A stretch of DNA of 64,000 nt from contig CM053261.1 in the NCBI GenBank assembly GCA_028583405.1, positions 12,208,459-12,272,458 on the forward strand. Direction: 5' to 3'. Numbering within the stretch: position 1 is the first letter of the stretch; the number at the start of each line of letters is the position of its first letter. The translations under genes and the position numbers were made by a program. The notes under the pieces were generated by a model that was not told the origin of the DNA, did not search any database, and saw nothing but the letters and a program-made list of their open reading frames with translations. The stretch is from Pogonophryne albipinna. Lineage: Eukaryota; Chordata; Actinopteri; Perciformes; Artedidraconidae. Below are positions 11,266 through 40,500 of this stretch, piece by piece.

Positions 11266-12922
11266 TAGTCCAAATAGTACTGAATCCAGCAGTACCAATT
11301 TCATTAAGAACTTATAGCAAAAAATCATTTTATCTCTCATCAAAGATAGCAGAATACATTAAAGTGTGTACTCAGGACAGGAGTTTAAACGAGTATTACT
11401 CAAAAAGTACACAGTAAAAGTACTTGATTGTACTTGTGCTACTAGTCCATGTAGTACTGAATCCAACAGTACTAATTTCATTAAGAACTTATTGCAAAAA
11501 ATAATTGTATCTCTCATCAAAGATGGCAGAAAACATGCATTATTGTACTCTGGAGGAGAGTTTGACAGGGGATTACTCAAAAAGTACACAGTAAAAGTAC
11601 TTGATTGTACTTTTGGTCGTAGTCCAAGTAGTACTGAATCCAACAGTACCAATTTCATTAAGAACTTATTGCACAAAATGATTGTATCTCTCATCAAAGA
11701 TGGCAGAAAACATGCATTATTGTACTCTGGAGGGGAGTTTGACAGGGGATTACTCAAATAGTACACAGTCAAAGTACTTGATTGTACTTGTGCTACTAGT
11801 CCAAGTAGTACTGAATCCAACAGTACCAATTTCACTAAGAACTTATTGCACGAAATCATTTTATCTCTCATCAAAGATGGCAGAATACATTAAAGTGTGT
11901 ACTCAGGACAGGAGTTTAAACGAGTATAACTCAAAAAGTACACAGTAAAAGTACTTGATTGTACTTTTGGTAGTAGTCCAAGTAGTACTGAATCCAACAG
12001 TACCAATTTCATTAAGAACTTATTGCAAAAAATCCTTTTATCTCTCATCAAAGATAGCAGAATACATTAAAGTGTGTACTCAGGACAGGAGTTTAAACGA
12101 GTATTACTCAAAAAGTACACAGTAAAAGTACTTGATTGTACTTGTGCTACTAGTCCAAGTAGTACTGAATCCAACAGTACCAATTTCATTAAGAAGTTAT
12201 TGCACAAAATCATTTTATCTCTCATCAAAGATGGCAGAAAACATGCATTATTGTACTCAGGGGTGGAGTTTGACAAAGGATTACTCAAAAAGTACACAAT
12301 AAAAGTACTTGATTGTACTTGTGCTACTAGTCCAAGTAGTACTGAATCCAACAGTACCAATTTAATTAAGAACTTATTGCAAAACATCATTTTATCTCTC
12401 ATCAAAGATGGCAGAAAACATGCATTATTGTACCCAGGGGTGGAGTTTGACAAAGGATTACTCAAAAAGTACACAGTAAAAGTACTTGATTGTACTTGTG
12501 CTACTAGTCCAGGTAGTACTGAATCCAACAGTACCAATTTCACTAAGAATTTATTGCAAAAAATGATTGTATCTCTCATCAAAGATGGCAGAAAACATGC
12601 ATTATTGTACTCTGGAGGGGAGTTTGACAGAGTATTACTCAAATAGTACACAGTAAAAGTACTTGATTGTATTTGTGGTAGTAGTCTAACATGTACTGAG
12701 TCCAACAGTACCAATTTTATTAAGAACTTATGGCTAAAAATCATTTTATCCCTCATAAAATATCATTGATTGATTGATCAAATATAGCATAAGCACTTGT
12801 ACTACCGTCAGCGCCGCTTCTCGGCGATTACCGTAAAGACGCTATTAATCGCGCACTCAAAAATGAAGCGCTGCTCATTTGACCAAGCAAATGCGAGAGA
12901 CGGCTGAGTTGACCGCAGTGTG
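11266..12922 (-). repeat. 177-bp satellite array, right (reverse) arm
   Basis: The anchor CTCATCAAAGA (reverse complement of the left-arm anchor) occurs at 11337, 11513, 11690, 11867, 12044, 12221, 12398 and 12575, so the period is 177 bp for at least eight units, with a diverged copy near 12752. The array ends in a cap (about 12810-12922) that is the inverted copy of about 1590-1700. This arm is longer and more homogeneous than the left arm. Long open frames on both strands follow from the period being 59 codons. Confidence 0.92.
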
Positions 12923-13966
12923 GGATGGCAGTAAGACGATATGGGTCCGTTCTTATTGTGCATCCATGGGTAAAGATAAACGCAACTCACATTGGTTTCT
13001 CAAACAGCATCTCTGTAAACTACGTGTATTCACTGAATTTCACTCTCTGCCTTTAACGGCTCGTTGTAGCTCCAATAGCTCCAGCCCCCACCCTCCCGGA
13101 GTCCCTGTGAGCACAGTGTGCTCTGATTGGTCGGGACACGTAACATGAACGTGCCGGGTGGCGCGGTCCCGTGGGTTAGATGCGCGTTCATAATGCATGA
13201 GGGAAATAACTCTCAGAATAACGTTATTAGCACATTATTACAACTTGAGGAACGAATGTTTTTAATAAGGGCTATACAAGTGTTCATACTTGGTAGTTTA
13301 TTTAGTTTAAAAAAAATTATCCAACGATTTACAGACCATTCTTTCCCCATGTAAGTCAATGGGAAAAAGTGTTTCCGGGCCTGGCAACCAAACGGAAGTG
13401 TAGTACCGCCGTTTGGCCAGCACGAATATTTTCATGTGAGTCCGGCGCACTTCCTGGGGGCTTGGACTGACCCGAGCCTCGTCGTTCTGATAGCTCCGCC
13501 CCTTCGCTCCAACCCCCCTCCCTCCCCCCACATCTACAGGTGAAAATTACTTTTGCGACACATTTATCGCAAGAAGTGTAGCAAAAGTCAAGACCGCAGA
13601 TTCGTCGATTTATACTGCCACAGAGCAGATTCGTCAAGTTGTAATGATTGATTTGAGAGGTTGTAATAAATAAAGTTGCAGTTGTAATGGAAAATATATT
13701 TAAAAAATATCTATTTTTCTGCAAGTGAACATTTCATCACTAAGTTCATTTTTTTTCTACAAGCTACAAAACTTTTTTTTTCTTCTGTGACTTCAAATTT
13801 GGTTCACAGTTACGTGGTTATTTTTTACAAGTGTAAATTTGGTTCACAGTTACGTGGATATTTTATACAAGTGTAAATGTATGCACACAAACTCAGATTT
13901 TTTTTCTGCAAGTGCTCACATCAGGTTTTACACGCTCTCGCATTTTGCACCATATCTACCTTCATA
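12923..13966. other. Gene-free interval between repeat blocks
   Basis: No gene is supported. A 40-bp direct repeat (AAATTTGGTTCACAGTTACG at 13795 and 13835) is present. The rest is mixed AT-rich and GC-rich sequence of probable transposon origin. Confidence 0.5.
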
Positions 13967-16182
<2,216 letters not shown>

Positions 16183-16298
16183 CGGAGGACCGAGGAGTCG
16201 AGGAGTCGAGGAGGGGGATTTGATGAAATGAGAAAGGGCCTAAGTCTCAAAGGAGGGGAAATTTAAGAATTGAGAAGCCTCTCTTATTTCGGAAAAAT

Positions 16299-16852
16299 TA
16301 TGTATTGAAGTCAATGGAGAGAGAAAGATTATCTTTCGATCCCGTTTGAATTGTGCCACGAGTTACACATATGATGTTTGTCAATTTAAAAGATAATTTT
16401 GCAAGTCAAAAAAATAAAAATGTGTCGTAAAACTGTGAAGTTACACATTTTTTTGTGAAACCGCTCAATGAACTACATCTCCCATCTCGCACCACACACC
16501 AAGACGGCTGTCACGTTGGCGCATTTCACTTCTTTCTTTCAGAATGAGGCGGAAAGTATTAAAAGAGGTGAAAATTACTACAAGTCTGGGCATGTTGAGA
16601 GCTGTACATACACACAAGGGGAGTTAGTCGGTTCCGTAAGAGCCAGCATGCGGGACCGGGATTCTGGGATTTGTAGTCTTTCTAGTTGCGTATTTTTCAT
16701 AGTCTTATATTTCAACAGTTTTAAGACAAACTGTGACGTTTTTGACATGGAAATTATGTTTTAAGATTGACAAACATCATATGTGTAATTCATGGCACAA
16801 TTCAAACGGGATCGAAAGATACGTTTTCTCTCTCCATTGACTTCAATACATA
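16299..16852. repeat. Inverted-repeat element (MITE-like) adjoining svop
   Basis: Arms of about 95 bp at 16299-16395 and 16760-16852 are inverted copies; for example TTTGAATTGTGCCACGAGTT pairs with AATTCATGGCACAATTCAAA, and both include GATCCCGTTT/AAACGGGATC. The interior holds two facing motifs, AACTACATCTCCCATCTCGC (about 16470) and GGGATTCTGGGATTTGTAGT (about 16660), both resembling ZNF143-type ACTACA..CCCAG sites. The right arm lies about 220 bp upstream of the svop start codon. Confidence 0.8.
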
Positions 16853-17072
16853 CTTTAGATGGGCGTGACTTTGCCTCTCTATACAGGTATTCTGATTCTG
16901 ATTCACTTCGGCACAACAGTTCAATGTTATTTCCTGGTCTGACCACGCCCCTTTCTTTACCTAAGGTATGTTCTGGGATAAGGTGTCTCAGTGCAAACTG
17001 ACTGCACCAGCAGGTTTGATCAGTGCTCAACTGTGTTATTGAAGTCACAGCTCTTTAACACTTCAACCTGAA

Positions 17073-20000
17073 ATGGACCTGTGGAGCAGAAAAGACAATG
17101 TTACCTACAAGCGGAGGACCAATCATGAAGGGAGGTAAATCCTCCACATAACTTTACTTCTGCATTTCTTCATGTTTGTAATGCTAACAGGTAGCATGGA
17201 ACCTGTTGTTGTGTTTACATATCAAAGTGTTGCCACATAGAAATAAACTGTGATTCAATAGGAAATGTTGTGCTTGAAACTCAACATGTTGTGACTAGTA
17301 AGGCCTGAATGTCTAATTTTGGTGTACTGAGATTTAGGAGTGTGGTGAATCTGGTGGGTCACAGCGATGAGGACCAGGGCACAGATAATGAGATCTTTAC
17401 TATAGCCTCAGCAGGAGTGGACTCAGAGGGAAGACAGTCTGCAACCGTGTCTGGATTGGATCAACATGAGGGTTTGTAGATCACTCTTAATTGTCATGTT
17501 TGAACACATGAAGGATACAAGCTCTTCTGAATTGACTAAGGTAAAAGTAGCTATGCCATACTGAAACACCACAATGTATCTGCATTCGAAAGGTTGCTAA
17601 AAGTGAATGTATTCATCATGCAACAGAATGGCCACTGTCAGGGTTTCATCATTACATTGTTTCGATCATTTTTGTTGATGCATAATGTTGTGAGCAGTGC
17701 TTTAATGTTGTAGTTGGTCAGCATAAAGATCATTTAATTTCTTTGTATTATTTTTGTTAGTTTCATCTAAAAACATGTTGTCATATTTAATCAATTATTA
17801 TAATGCTTTGCTTGTAGAAGTATTAGTAGTGATAGCTGTAAAAAAAAATTGCATAGAAAGTCTACTATTTCCCTTATACAATGTACAAAGAAGCATTAAG
17901 AATACATTATTTTAAAAGACAAAATACCTCAATGATGTGCTTTTTCTTTTTACACAAGGCATGATTAAGTGTAGTCGGCTTCATTTTTTAAATAATTTTT
18001 TTTATTTGATACTTACCCATCATTTTATCTCATTATGTTGTGCTTGTAAGATTATTGAGCCATTGTGTCAACATTTCTTCACAGTAAACCTGCAGTCACT
18101 GTCTTCTTTTCCCTTTCACAGAAACCTTCACAGTGGACGAAGCTCTGGAGGCGATCGGCTTTGGAAAGTTCCAGTGGAAGATGTCTGTCGTCACAGGACT
18201 TTCATGGGTAAGAATGTTTAAACGTGTTGAAAGGATTTCCCTCTGAATTCCAGAAAATAGATGTGTCTCATGCAGCGCTGGGCCTCTTTGAGAGCAGGTT
18301 GCAGACGCCATGGAGATGATGATCCTGAGTATCTTGGCCCCCCAGCTGCACTGTGAGTGGAAGCTGCCCGGCTACCAAGTGGCTCTCATAACATCGGTAA
18401 AGTCCCTTTCACATATTTTTAAAAACGTTGTATTAGACCTGTCACAATAACTACCTTTGTTGGACTGTTGACTATCCAGAAATAATTGCGATTAACAATA
18501 TTATTGATTAGATTTATAATAATCAGATATTGGAATTGAAATGTGGAAACATTCAAAAATATCCTGAAAAATAACAGACATAAATACTATTAAAACACAC
18601 CACCAAAACGATGAATACAAATGTACTCTCATCCTCTGCTGTTAAAAAAAAATGCATATAATGCGATGCCCAAGTCTTATAATGGTTGGGGAAACCCAGC
18701 ATAAAATCTGAGCTAATGTCCATAAATCCTAGAATAAGGCGATAAGCTAATTGTGGCAAGTTTGCATGTTATTTCCACAACTTTTACATTTTAGAATATG
18801 TCAAAATGTTCACTCTTTTTTTTCTTATAGGTAGTGTTTGCAGGAATGGGTGTCGGGTCACCTTTATGGGGGAATGTGTCCGATACGTACGGCAGGAAAA
18901 CAGTAAGTCTACTTTATGAGATTTTCATTTATGAATTATTGTTTTTTATGTATGATTAGATTTTAAACGTGTGTGTTTTCTGTCTCAGGGTCTGACGATG
19001 TGTATCTGCTGGACTCTGACCTACGGCGTGTTGAGTTCCTTTGCTCCTGTGTACGGCTGGCTCCTGTTTCTGCGGGGTCTTGTAGGCTTTGGCATTGGAG
19101 GAGTTCCTCAGTCGTAAGTTCAACTTCTGTTTTTATGACGGACTAGCACATTTTAATAGCCTTTAAATGATTTGCAACAAACATGTGGTCTCTTTTTAGG
19201 GTGACACTGTACTCTGAATTCCTTCCAGTGAAGTCCAGAGGCACCTACATCATGCTGATTGCGGTACTTTGATGTTTTTATCGTTACTGCATGACTTGTA
19301 CTGTATTCCAGTGTTGAATCTTTAAACCGACTTAATAATATACTGCTCATTTAATGTGTGCTTTAGGCGTTCTGGGCGATTGGCTCTGTGTTCGAGGTCC
19401 TCCTGGCTCTGTTGATAATGCCCACTCTGGGCTGGAGGTGGCTGCTCTTCTTTTCCAGTTTACCGATGGCAGTGTTTCTATGCTTCTGCTATGTAAGTAT
19501 TTTGGTAATTCCAATAAAAAACAGCTGATTTTTAGGTTCTTGACTGAGCTTTCTGTGATGCACAGTGGCTTCCTGAAAGTCCTCGCTTTCATTTCCTGAC
19601 GGGAAAAACAGGGAAGGCCATGGAGACTTTAGCACGCATTGCCAAAGACAATGGCAAGCCTATGCCTAAAGGGAAGCTTGTCGGCAATCAACAGGTCAGT
19701 TAAGCCATATATGTTCCTGTCTTATTCAGAGAGAGCAGATGAGTATCCAAAACAATGCTTGATTACAAAGACTAAGAAATACACTTTCTGTTTTTGTCAT
19801 GTCACAGAATGAGCGTGGAAGGATTAAAGATCTCTTCACTCCTCAGTATCGGAAGACTACTCTGCTTCTTTGGTTTATATGGTTTGTGTCTAATTCCCTC
19901 TATTCTTTAACTTTTCTTCATCTGGAATTTCAGTCAGAGGTAGTTATTTAGTCAAGTCTGGATTACCGACCCAGTTAAGTTGAAAAAACCTTTAGGTTCA

Positions 20001-22654
20001 CTTTGTTGTATTGTGGTTATTAGTCTGGGAGTAAAGACTTGGATGCAACATTAACTGAATGAGGCTCCTGTGTCAAAATATAGTGTCCAAATGTTTTATT
20101 TCGGTTGTTATTCTGCTTACATATTCCTGAATAAAACTGTGCTTACTCAAATTACCTCAAATGAATTTAACACGGTGCATTACAAAAGTAGTGGATGGTT
20201 CCTAGGGGACCAGGTAACATAATGCTGAGATTTGTCTTGTATAGTAGTTGGAACAAAAGGCTACATTTAACACTACACAACTTAGAACTCTGTGTTGTTA
20301 TTTTATCCAAAGGTTTGCAAATGCCTTCTCATACTACGGGATAGTACTCTTGACTACTGAGCTATTCCAAGCTGGACAGTTATGTACAGGTAGGAGCAAC
20401 TCATTGTCATTTTGTTTCTTAAATTGGAACAAACAACAAAAACAACTGTCCTTTTCTTTATAGCAATTCAAGGGGCCAAGATTGAACCAAGCTGTAGTCT
20501 GGAATGCAAATATTTGACATCAAGTGACTACAAAGACCTTTTATGGACCACCTTGGCTGAATTCCCAGGTAAAACGCTCCTCTTAAGCTGTTTTCAGAGC
20601 TGTAACTTGAAACGTTTTGGTAAAGACTTCCATGGTTCTGCTGCCACGAACAGTGTTGGGATGACATACAGGTTCCTCCATATTTTAGTATCCATCCATA
20701 ATGAAATCTTTCACAACATGGATATGCTTTTTGCTTAAATTCAAGAACCAATAGATTTTATTTATACAATACCCCACTGAGGAGCCATAATGACAAATGT
20801 AAAGTAAAAACATATCAATGCCAAGGAATATGGTTCAAATAAAGCTCACTTTGCATTTGTATTTACATACCTTTTATTGAATCCGGCTAAACGTATTTAT
20901 TTTTGTTGATTTATAAGCTCTCGTTTATTTCTGTCTCAGGTCAGCTGGTGTTGTTTAAGGCAGTCACTTATAAAAATCTATTAGAAAGCTGCAGCTGATT
21001 CAGAACGCCGCTGCTCGAGTCCTCACTAACACTAAGAAAGTGGATCACATCACTCCTGTTCTGAAGTCTTTACACTGGCTTCCTGTGTGTCAAAGAATAG
21101 ATTTCAAAAATACTGCTGCTGGTTTATAAAGCTTTGAATGGTTTAGGCCCAAAATACATTTCTGACCTCCTGCTAAATTATGAACCATCCAGATCTCTCA
21201 GGTCTTCAGGGACTGGTCAGCTTTCTGTCCCCAGAGTCAGAACTAAACATGGAGAAGCAGCGATTAGTTATTATGCTCCAAATATCTGGAACAAACTCCC
21301 AGAAACCTGCAGGTCCGCTGCAACTCTGACTACTTTTAAATCCAGGCTGAAGACTTTTCTTTTTGTTGCTGCTTTTAATTGAACTATTCACATCTTAAAC
21401 TGCACTGTAACTTTTATCCATGTATTTTTTCTGTTAATGTTTATTTTATTATCTTTTCTTTTTAATGACTGATTTTAAATGCCATTTTCTTAATGTCTTT
21501 CATTTTTTGTAAAGCACTTTGAATTGCCTTGTGTTGAAAGGTGCTATATAAATAAACTTGCCTTGCCTTGCTTAGGGTGTATAATTGTAGTTTTTGCGCA
21601 CTGTGTTTGTACAACTCTTTACTGCCACATCAGGTTTTGTTTTTGTTGTTTCTTTCAGGTATTTTACTTATCCTCCTTGCAATTGACCGTATTGGCAGAA
21701 AGAAGAGCCTGGCTCTGTCTTTCTTCATGTTTTCTTTGTGCATGCTGCCCTTATTTGCTTGTATCGGGAGGTGAGTTTGTGTTATTTTGTCACATTAGCA
21801 CAACAGCGAAATATCAAATCATCATGACTGACCTCTTAACTCTTTGTGTCTGTCTTTCTGTCCATGCAGGCTATCTGTTACTATCTGCATATTTATTGCC
21901 AGAGCCTTCATCTCTGGAGGATTTCAAGTTGCTTTTGTTTACACACCAGAGGTAGGTTTACAAACCATTTTACCACGCTAAGAGCAATGATTTGTTTTTA
22001 GATTACTTGAACTGGCCGTAATACTCTCTCTTCACATTAGGTGTACCCGACAGAAACGAGAGCCTTAGCAATGGGGATTTCCAGTGCGGTAAGCAGGGTG
22101 GGGGCCCTGATTACCCCCTTTGTGGCACAGGTATGCAAAATGACAAGAATAATAATAATTTCAATCAACTTTAACTGTTTTCTTTTTTTAAAAACAGATT
22201 TACAAAATGATACATAGACATTCAAATAAAGAAAAACTGAAAAATGTAAAAAATAAGGATAAGGTCAATGCAGCCAAGAAATACAAGTCACTTGAGACAA
22301 TGAATAATGAGAAAATAAAATAATAAAAACAAAACAAACTCTAAGTGACCATCTCTGCTCGCACTTTAGAAATAAACTAGTTCCAGCGACACTCATGTTT
22401 GGCTCCTTCAGGCTGTTTGTTTCTCCACCTCACATTTTGTGTTTTGGTTTCAGGTGATGCTCAGACAATCGGTGAGTGCGACCTTGTCGTTTTACTTGAT
22501 CTTCTGTCTGCTGGGTGGCGTTGCATCCTTGCTCCTGCCCATCGAGACGTTGGGTCGGGGTCTGCAGGAGTCCTGTCTTGATCAGGAGGCAGGACAACAG
22601 ACAGCCACTACCAACCAAACAAATAAAACAGCACACTCCTCTAACCAGAGGTAG
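17073..22654 (+). CDS. svop: Synaptic vesicle 2-related protein (SVOP), MFS transporter
   Basis: Sixteen coding exons join in frame to 545 aa (human SVOP is about 548): 17073-17134, 17338-17471, 18122-18207, 18298-18396, 18831-18902, 18989-19113, 19200-19263, 19367-19492, 19566-19694, 19808-19881, 20313-20389, 20464-20568, 21659-21770, 21870-21951, 22041-22130, 22454-22654. Family marks are [34 protein letters not shown], the MFS loop motifs SDTYGRK and [26 protein letters not shown] after helix 6 and [12 protein letters not shown] at the C-terminus. These match SVOP better than SVOPL. It is a predicted 12-helix synaptic-vesicle membrane protein whose substrate is not established in the family. 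The N-terminal 65 residues are diverged from mammalian SVOP. Donors of exons 2 and 10 are the less usual GTTTGT. The start is the first ATG of the reading frame; the transcription start is unknown. Confidence 0.95.
20975..21575 (+). mobile_element. 5'-truncated LINE (L2-like) in svop intron 12
   Basis: The sequence encodes fragments typical of fish LINE ORF2 C-termini ([76 protein letters not shown]) with one frame break near 21115. It ends in GGTGCTATATAAATAAACTT followed by a short (TTGCC)n tail. It lies in the intron in sense orientation and is not an exon of svop. Confidence 0.85.
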
Positions 22655-22962
22655 AACCTCCGGAAAGAATGACATTGTTTCCACTACAAGCTGCTGCAGA
22701 TGCCACAGTTGCCTGAGAGTTGAATCCTGTATGTGATTATGGGTAAACAACATGCAAACAAGAGGGGGACAATCTCATTATGAGCACAGTCATTGAGGGT
22801 CGGCCCACTCCCCATGTCTAATGAGAGTGGAGGCACACTTGTGCTTGGACTGGTTTGTTAAGCTCCACCTGCATTAAGGCCATGAGAAGCAACAGAGGGA
22901 CATGATGAACGTCGACGAAGCTCTGTTTAGAGCAGCACATTCTAAGCCTTGCCCACATTTTC

Positions 22963-22968
22963 AATAAA
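22963..22968 (+). terminator. svop polyadenylation signal
   Basis: AATAAA lies 309 bp after the svop stop codon, in AT-rich sequence with no other gene before ssh1. It is the first canonical signal after the stop in non-coding sequence. Confidence 0.6.
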
Positions 22969-22989
22969 TAATATCGTATTTATTTATAT

Positions 22990-23640
22990 AAAAAGCCAGG
23001 GGGCCTTTTTCTTATTAAAGTTGTTTTACATGATTTATGTGAAACTCCGTTGTAATTTGCATAATAAAATATTATTTGTTTTGTTTTTATGTCTTTACGT
23101 TTAAGTTAAACCGAGCAAACTACTACTATTTTAATTTTTTTGTTATTTTTTGTGTTTATCTTCTCCATTGTTGATAAGTGGATTGTCACCAAACTAATCT
23201 GCAATTATGATAACATCCAGGTATTTTTCTGAAATGTGAATATTAATCTGGTCTATGTTTAAACATCATAGTTAATTGATTTTTTATTTGTTTTGGTCGA
23301 ACAACACAACACATTTAGTGACATAACCTAGGAGATAATGAGGGGACATTTTAAACGGTTTTGTTATTCAGACCAAATAATTAATCTTGAAAATAACGAG
23401 CAGATGCACCAGTAAGGAAAATACTATCTATGTGTTGCCCTCCTCAACATTATGTCAGCTTCGCTGCGTTTCATAACATGAGCAGAATATTATTTCATCA
23501 ACATTTGTATTTGGGAGTTCCTAGTCTGGCCAGTCACCTTGACAACATTGGCCCAATGACAGAGCACACGCGAACTAGGCCAGCCAATCAGAGGCGCCCG
23601 GCCAGGCTGCATGTCATTTCTGCCCCGCTTGCCACCTGCA
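22990..23640. other. svop-ssh1 intergenic region
   Basis: No gene is supported in this AT-rich interval. The human orthologous interval contains DAO; no D-amino-acid oxidase exon was recognised here. Confidence 0.55.
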
Positions 23641-23946
23641 TCGTGTTTTGTTTGTCTGTCTGCGCAGCAGTAGTGATGAAATCTCGGGGTCTGCTGCTGC
23701 TGGCTTGCTACAAACGAAGGAAATCTCTCATGACTTCCCGCTCATGAGGACTCCGGTAACCGCAGAGGACGCACGGAGCAGGACCGAACGGGAGCACCGC
23801 CGGGGCTCTGGACGCTGCTGGATGAGAGTCTGACTAGGCATTTTCTCCCCGGTGACAGAGACAATCTCGGCGGCGCATCTTCCCACATCCTCCTCCCCTC
23901 CCGTCTCCTCTCCTCCGCTGCCCTCCAAGGCGGCAGCCCACCCACC

Positions 23947-37587
<13,641 letters not shown>

Positions 37588-40500
37588 TACAGTGGCCCCG
37601 GACATGGATGAGATTGAAGGAGGAGGCTTACCACGGCCTCCAGCTGGTACACTATGATGGCCTTTAAGATGACTGGCACTGTGGTGTTGTACTAGAAGTG
37701 AAGCTCTGCTGTCATGTCCTGGCCTCATAGCTACACGGTCACAACGGCCCTCTCTGCATCTCCAGAGAGCATCCTGTCATTGTCTCCTGGCACTAAGATC
37801 CAGGTGAGGCTTGTTGTTTTAAAAATAAGCTAAAGGCTTGAATGCTTCTAGCCAGGTAAGGACTGAAGACTCTCCCGTGTCCTTCCACTTGTCCAATAGA
37901 CCGGATTAAGGCCCATCTGCCGACCCCACACCACACACAGGATCATCACACTTCCCCACAGCCCTGTGGAGACGAGCGTTACGCTGCCATTTTCCTCCCA
38001 AACAGACATTTCTGGCATATTTCTCAGTCAGGAGACAGTGGTGGTTGTTCCTTTCTAACTGCTGAGAAAGCTAAAGCTAGCACTTCTGATTTTGACGGAA
38101 AGAAAAAAAGCTGAAGTAAGAGGCTTCTGTCAGTGTACTGTATGTTTTTCAATCTGATTCATCAACAGTGTTCATGAAGGAGCTCAATGAATGTTTGCAG
38201 TTGAGCCAGTTTGATTGCATTCAGAATTTCCTTACCACTGATAGCTGAATCCTCACTAACCTTCACTTATATTTTCCATGCTGCAGCTGCTTTTGCATCA
38301 CGATTCAAGAAAGGGCATTTCATGTGGAAGCATAATCATTTTTTAAAAGGATGTGAGCCTTTTTATGCCTCTTTGTAAAGCGTCGTACCTCGGACCACAA
38401 GCATCTTGAACTGTTTTGGTCAAAGACTCTTTTGTTGTTTTCTGCTCAGCGGTTGGTTCACCCTGACCTCCTCCATTAAAGTTAACGTACTTAGCGTTCT
38501 TACTTTTTTCCCACGCATGACTCTGCAGTATTACAAAACATATCCTCGACATGCTTATACAGAAAACATTTTTAGGTTGAATTTTGGAAAACTAAAAACA
38601 ACTTTTGGCAGTAAATTTGTCATTAAAGTGACTACAATCATATCTAATCACTAATTGAATCAAATCTAACCCCTTGGAGAATGACAGAACATTTAATTCA
38701 GCTATCAGGAAACCTTAAGAAGCTTCAAATGTGATTTTATTGTTCACTCTGATTCTGTTTTTGATTACTTCCCGATATAACAAAAGCCATATCATAGTGC
38801 CAGGTCCACTTAATCACCTTTTCTGATTTGAAGTCTTTTCTTACTTTCTTACCTAGTCTGCATCTGGGTTATTAATCTGAGAGGCTCCCAGTTCAACTTT
38901 TAGTAACATGTTGAAAAACCACAGGCTACCTTTCCTTAAACCCAAAAACATTTGCGAAGGCACGCAAATCATGTACAAATTCAGCACTTGAGCACAATTT
39001 TAGTATCCATTCACACAGTTCACATTTCTGATCTACAGCTATCAAATTAATGTAAGAACAGTAAAGCAGAAACAACTATCAAGGTTTCATTATTTGCTTG
39101 CAGTGTCCATCCTTGTGAGTGTAGTTTATTTGATCTAATAATAATATTATAATTCTGACTTTCAAATTACTAGATAAATATTTATATTTAAAGTTTGAAA
39201 ATTATACTATATTTCCTTTATTTAAATTCAGAAAAAGTAAAGAAAATTACTTCCTCAGAAGTCAATTCCTCATCTGTACTTTTGTTAATTTTCCATATGT
39301 TAATTGTGCCACCAATCCAAAGTTGCTGTGCCACAAGGTTTTGCTCTACAATCTCCTCTGTTTGGTTGATGTGGTGTTCCTGCTGTTTTTGGCACGCTGG
39401 GTGTGCTAGAATAGTACTGAATGATGCGGGTTTGAATGCAGGAAAAGCACATTTGAGTGTTATCACTGTGTTTGAAGAACTGAGTGCTTCAGAAGAAATG
39501 AAAACTGTGCAAGGAATGAATGCAAATTATTTATTCATCTTTAACCATGGGGTTATTGGAATTGTTTTTGTACATTTAGCTCTTTAGTTGGATCAGTAGA
39601 ACCGTCAATGCAACCTCTGTTCCCGTTCCTCCCCTGAAAACCAGGGAGCTGCAGGTTTGCTCCGCTAGTTGGATTAACATAATTTGGTTTTGCCTGTTCT
39701 TTCCCTCACGTGAGCATGATTCAACCTTGGGCACTTACAAAGTTGTTGACAGCATCTGATACCACACACATTTGAAACCATGTCAAAAATGCTACATAAG
39801 TTGTTAAAAAGAGAAGCAAAAATATCAACAAAATGACAACCTAGAGACATTAGTGTGGTATCAATCTGGTCATCTGACTCCCAGCAAATAAGCGTATTTC
39901 CCAAAATGTTGAACTCTTCCTTTGATATATTATACATATGATTCCAATAGTTGTTCTCAGTATGTTGACAGGTGGGCCTCTGCTTGGCATCCACGTGATG
40001 CTTTTGGCACTAAATCCTTTTCCACAGCACTAAGTTTGGTTGTTTGCTTCATGTTTTGAACTTGTGTGTTGTATTTAAGTGCCTTAACCTCGGCCTTAGC
40101 TCTGTCATAAAGCATCACAGGCATTGCGAAAGTTTCTGTGAGTGTGTTGATGGTCTTGCTTTTTGTCCATTACTTAACCTCACTCCAAATAATAAACCCT
40201 GCTCCCTGCAATGTATAACTCGGCACAAAATAATAATGTATGCAAAAGCTCATGCACAGCGGCCTCCTCCACCCCCAGTACACGCATACTTGATGGACTT
40301 CCATTTATTAATAGCCTATAATAATATTGTATTTGTTTATTGTTAAAATGTGCGGTACACTGTATTGGTTCAATAGCTGGCTGAAGAACCTTACTTGCTG
40401 GAATGAGAACTATCATTTACATTAGATAGGATGGATTTCAGCCTCTGAAATTTAGTCTGTATATATTTTTCTCTACAATTTGCTAGTGAATACATTAGCT

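Noticed and set aside
12067..12756. 229-aa and 190-aa overlapping frames in the right array
   Set aside because: Same satellite artefact; both strands are open simultaneously, as expected for a homogenised repeat with a period divisible by three.
11330..12760. CRISPR-like array
   Set aside because: The whole 177-bp unit is repeated with no unique spacers, and the context is a vertebrate genome.
17073..22654. Assignment as svopl instead of svop
   Set aside because: The [30 protein letters not shown] and C-terminal RGLQE segments fit SVOP and not the diverged SVOPL sequence, and the neighbour is ssh1 as for human SVOP.
22430..22753. Antisense frame over the last svop exon
   Set aside because: It is a shadow of the conserved SVOP C-terminal exon, with no independent support.
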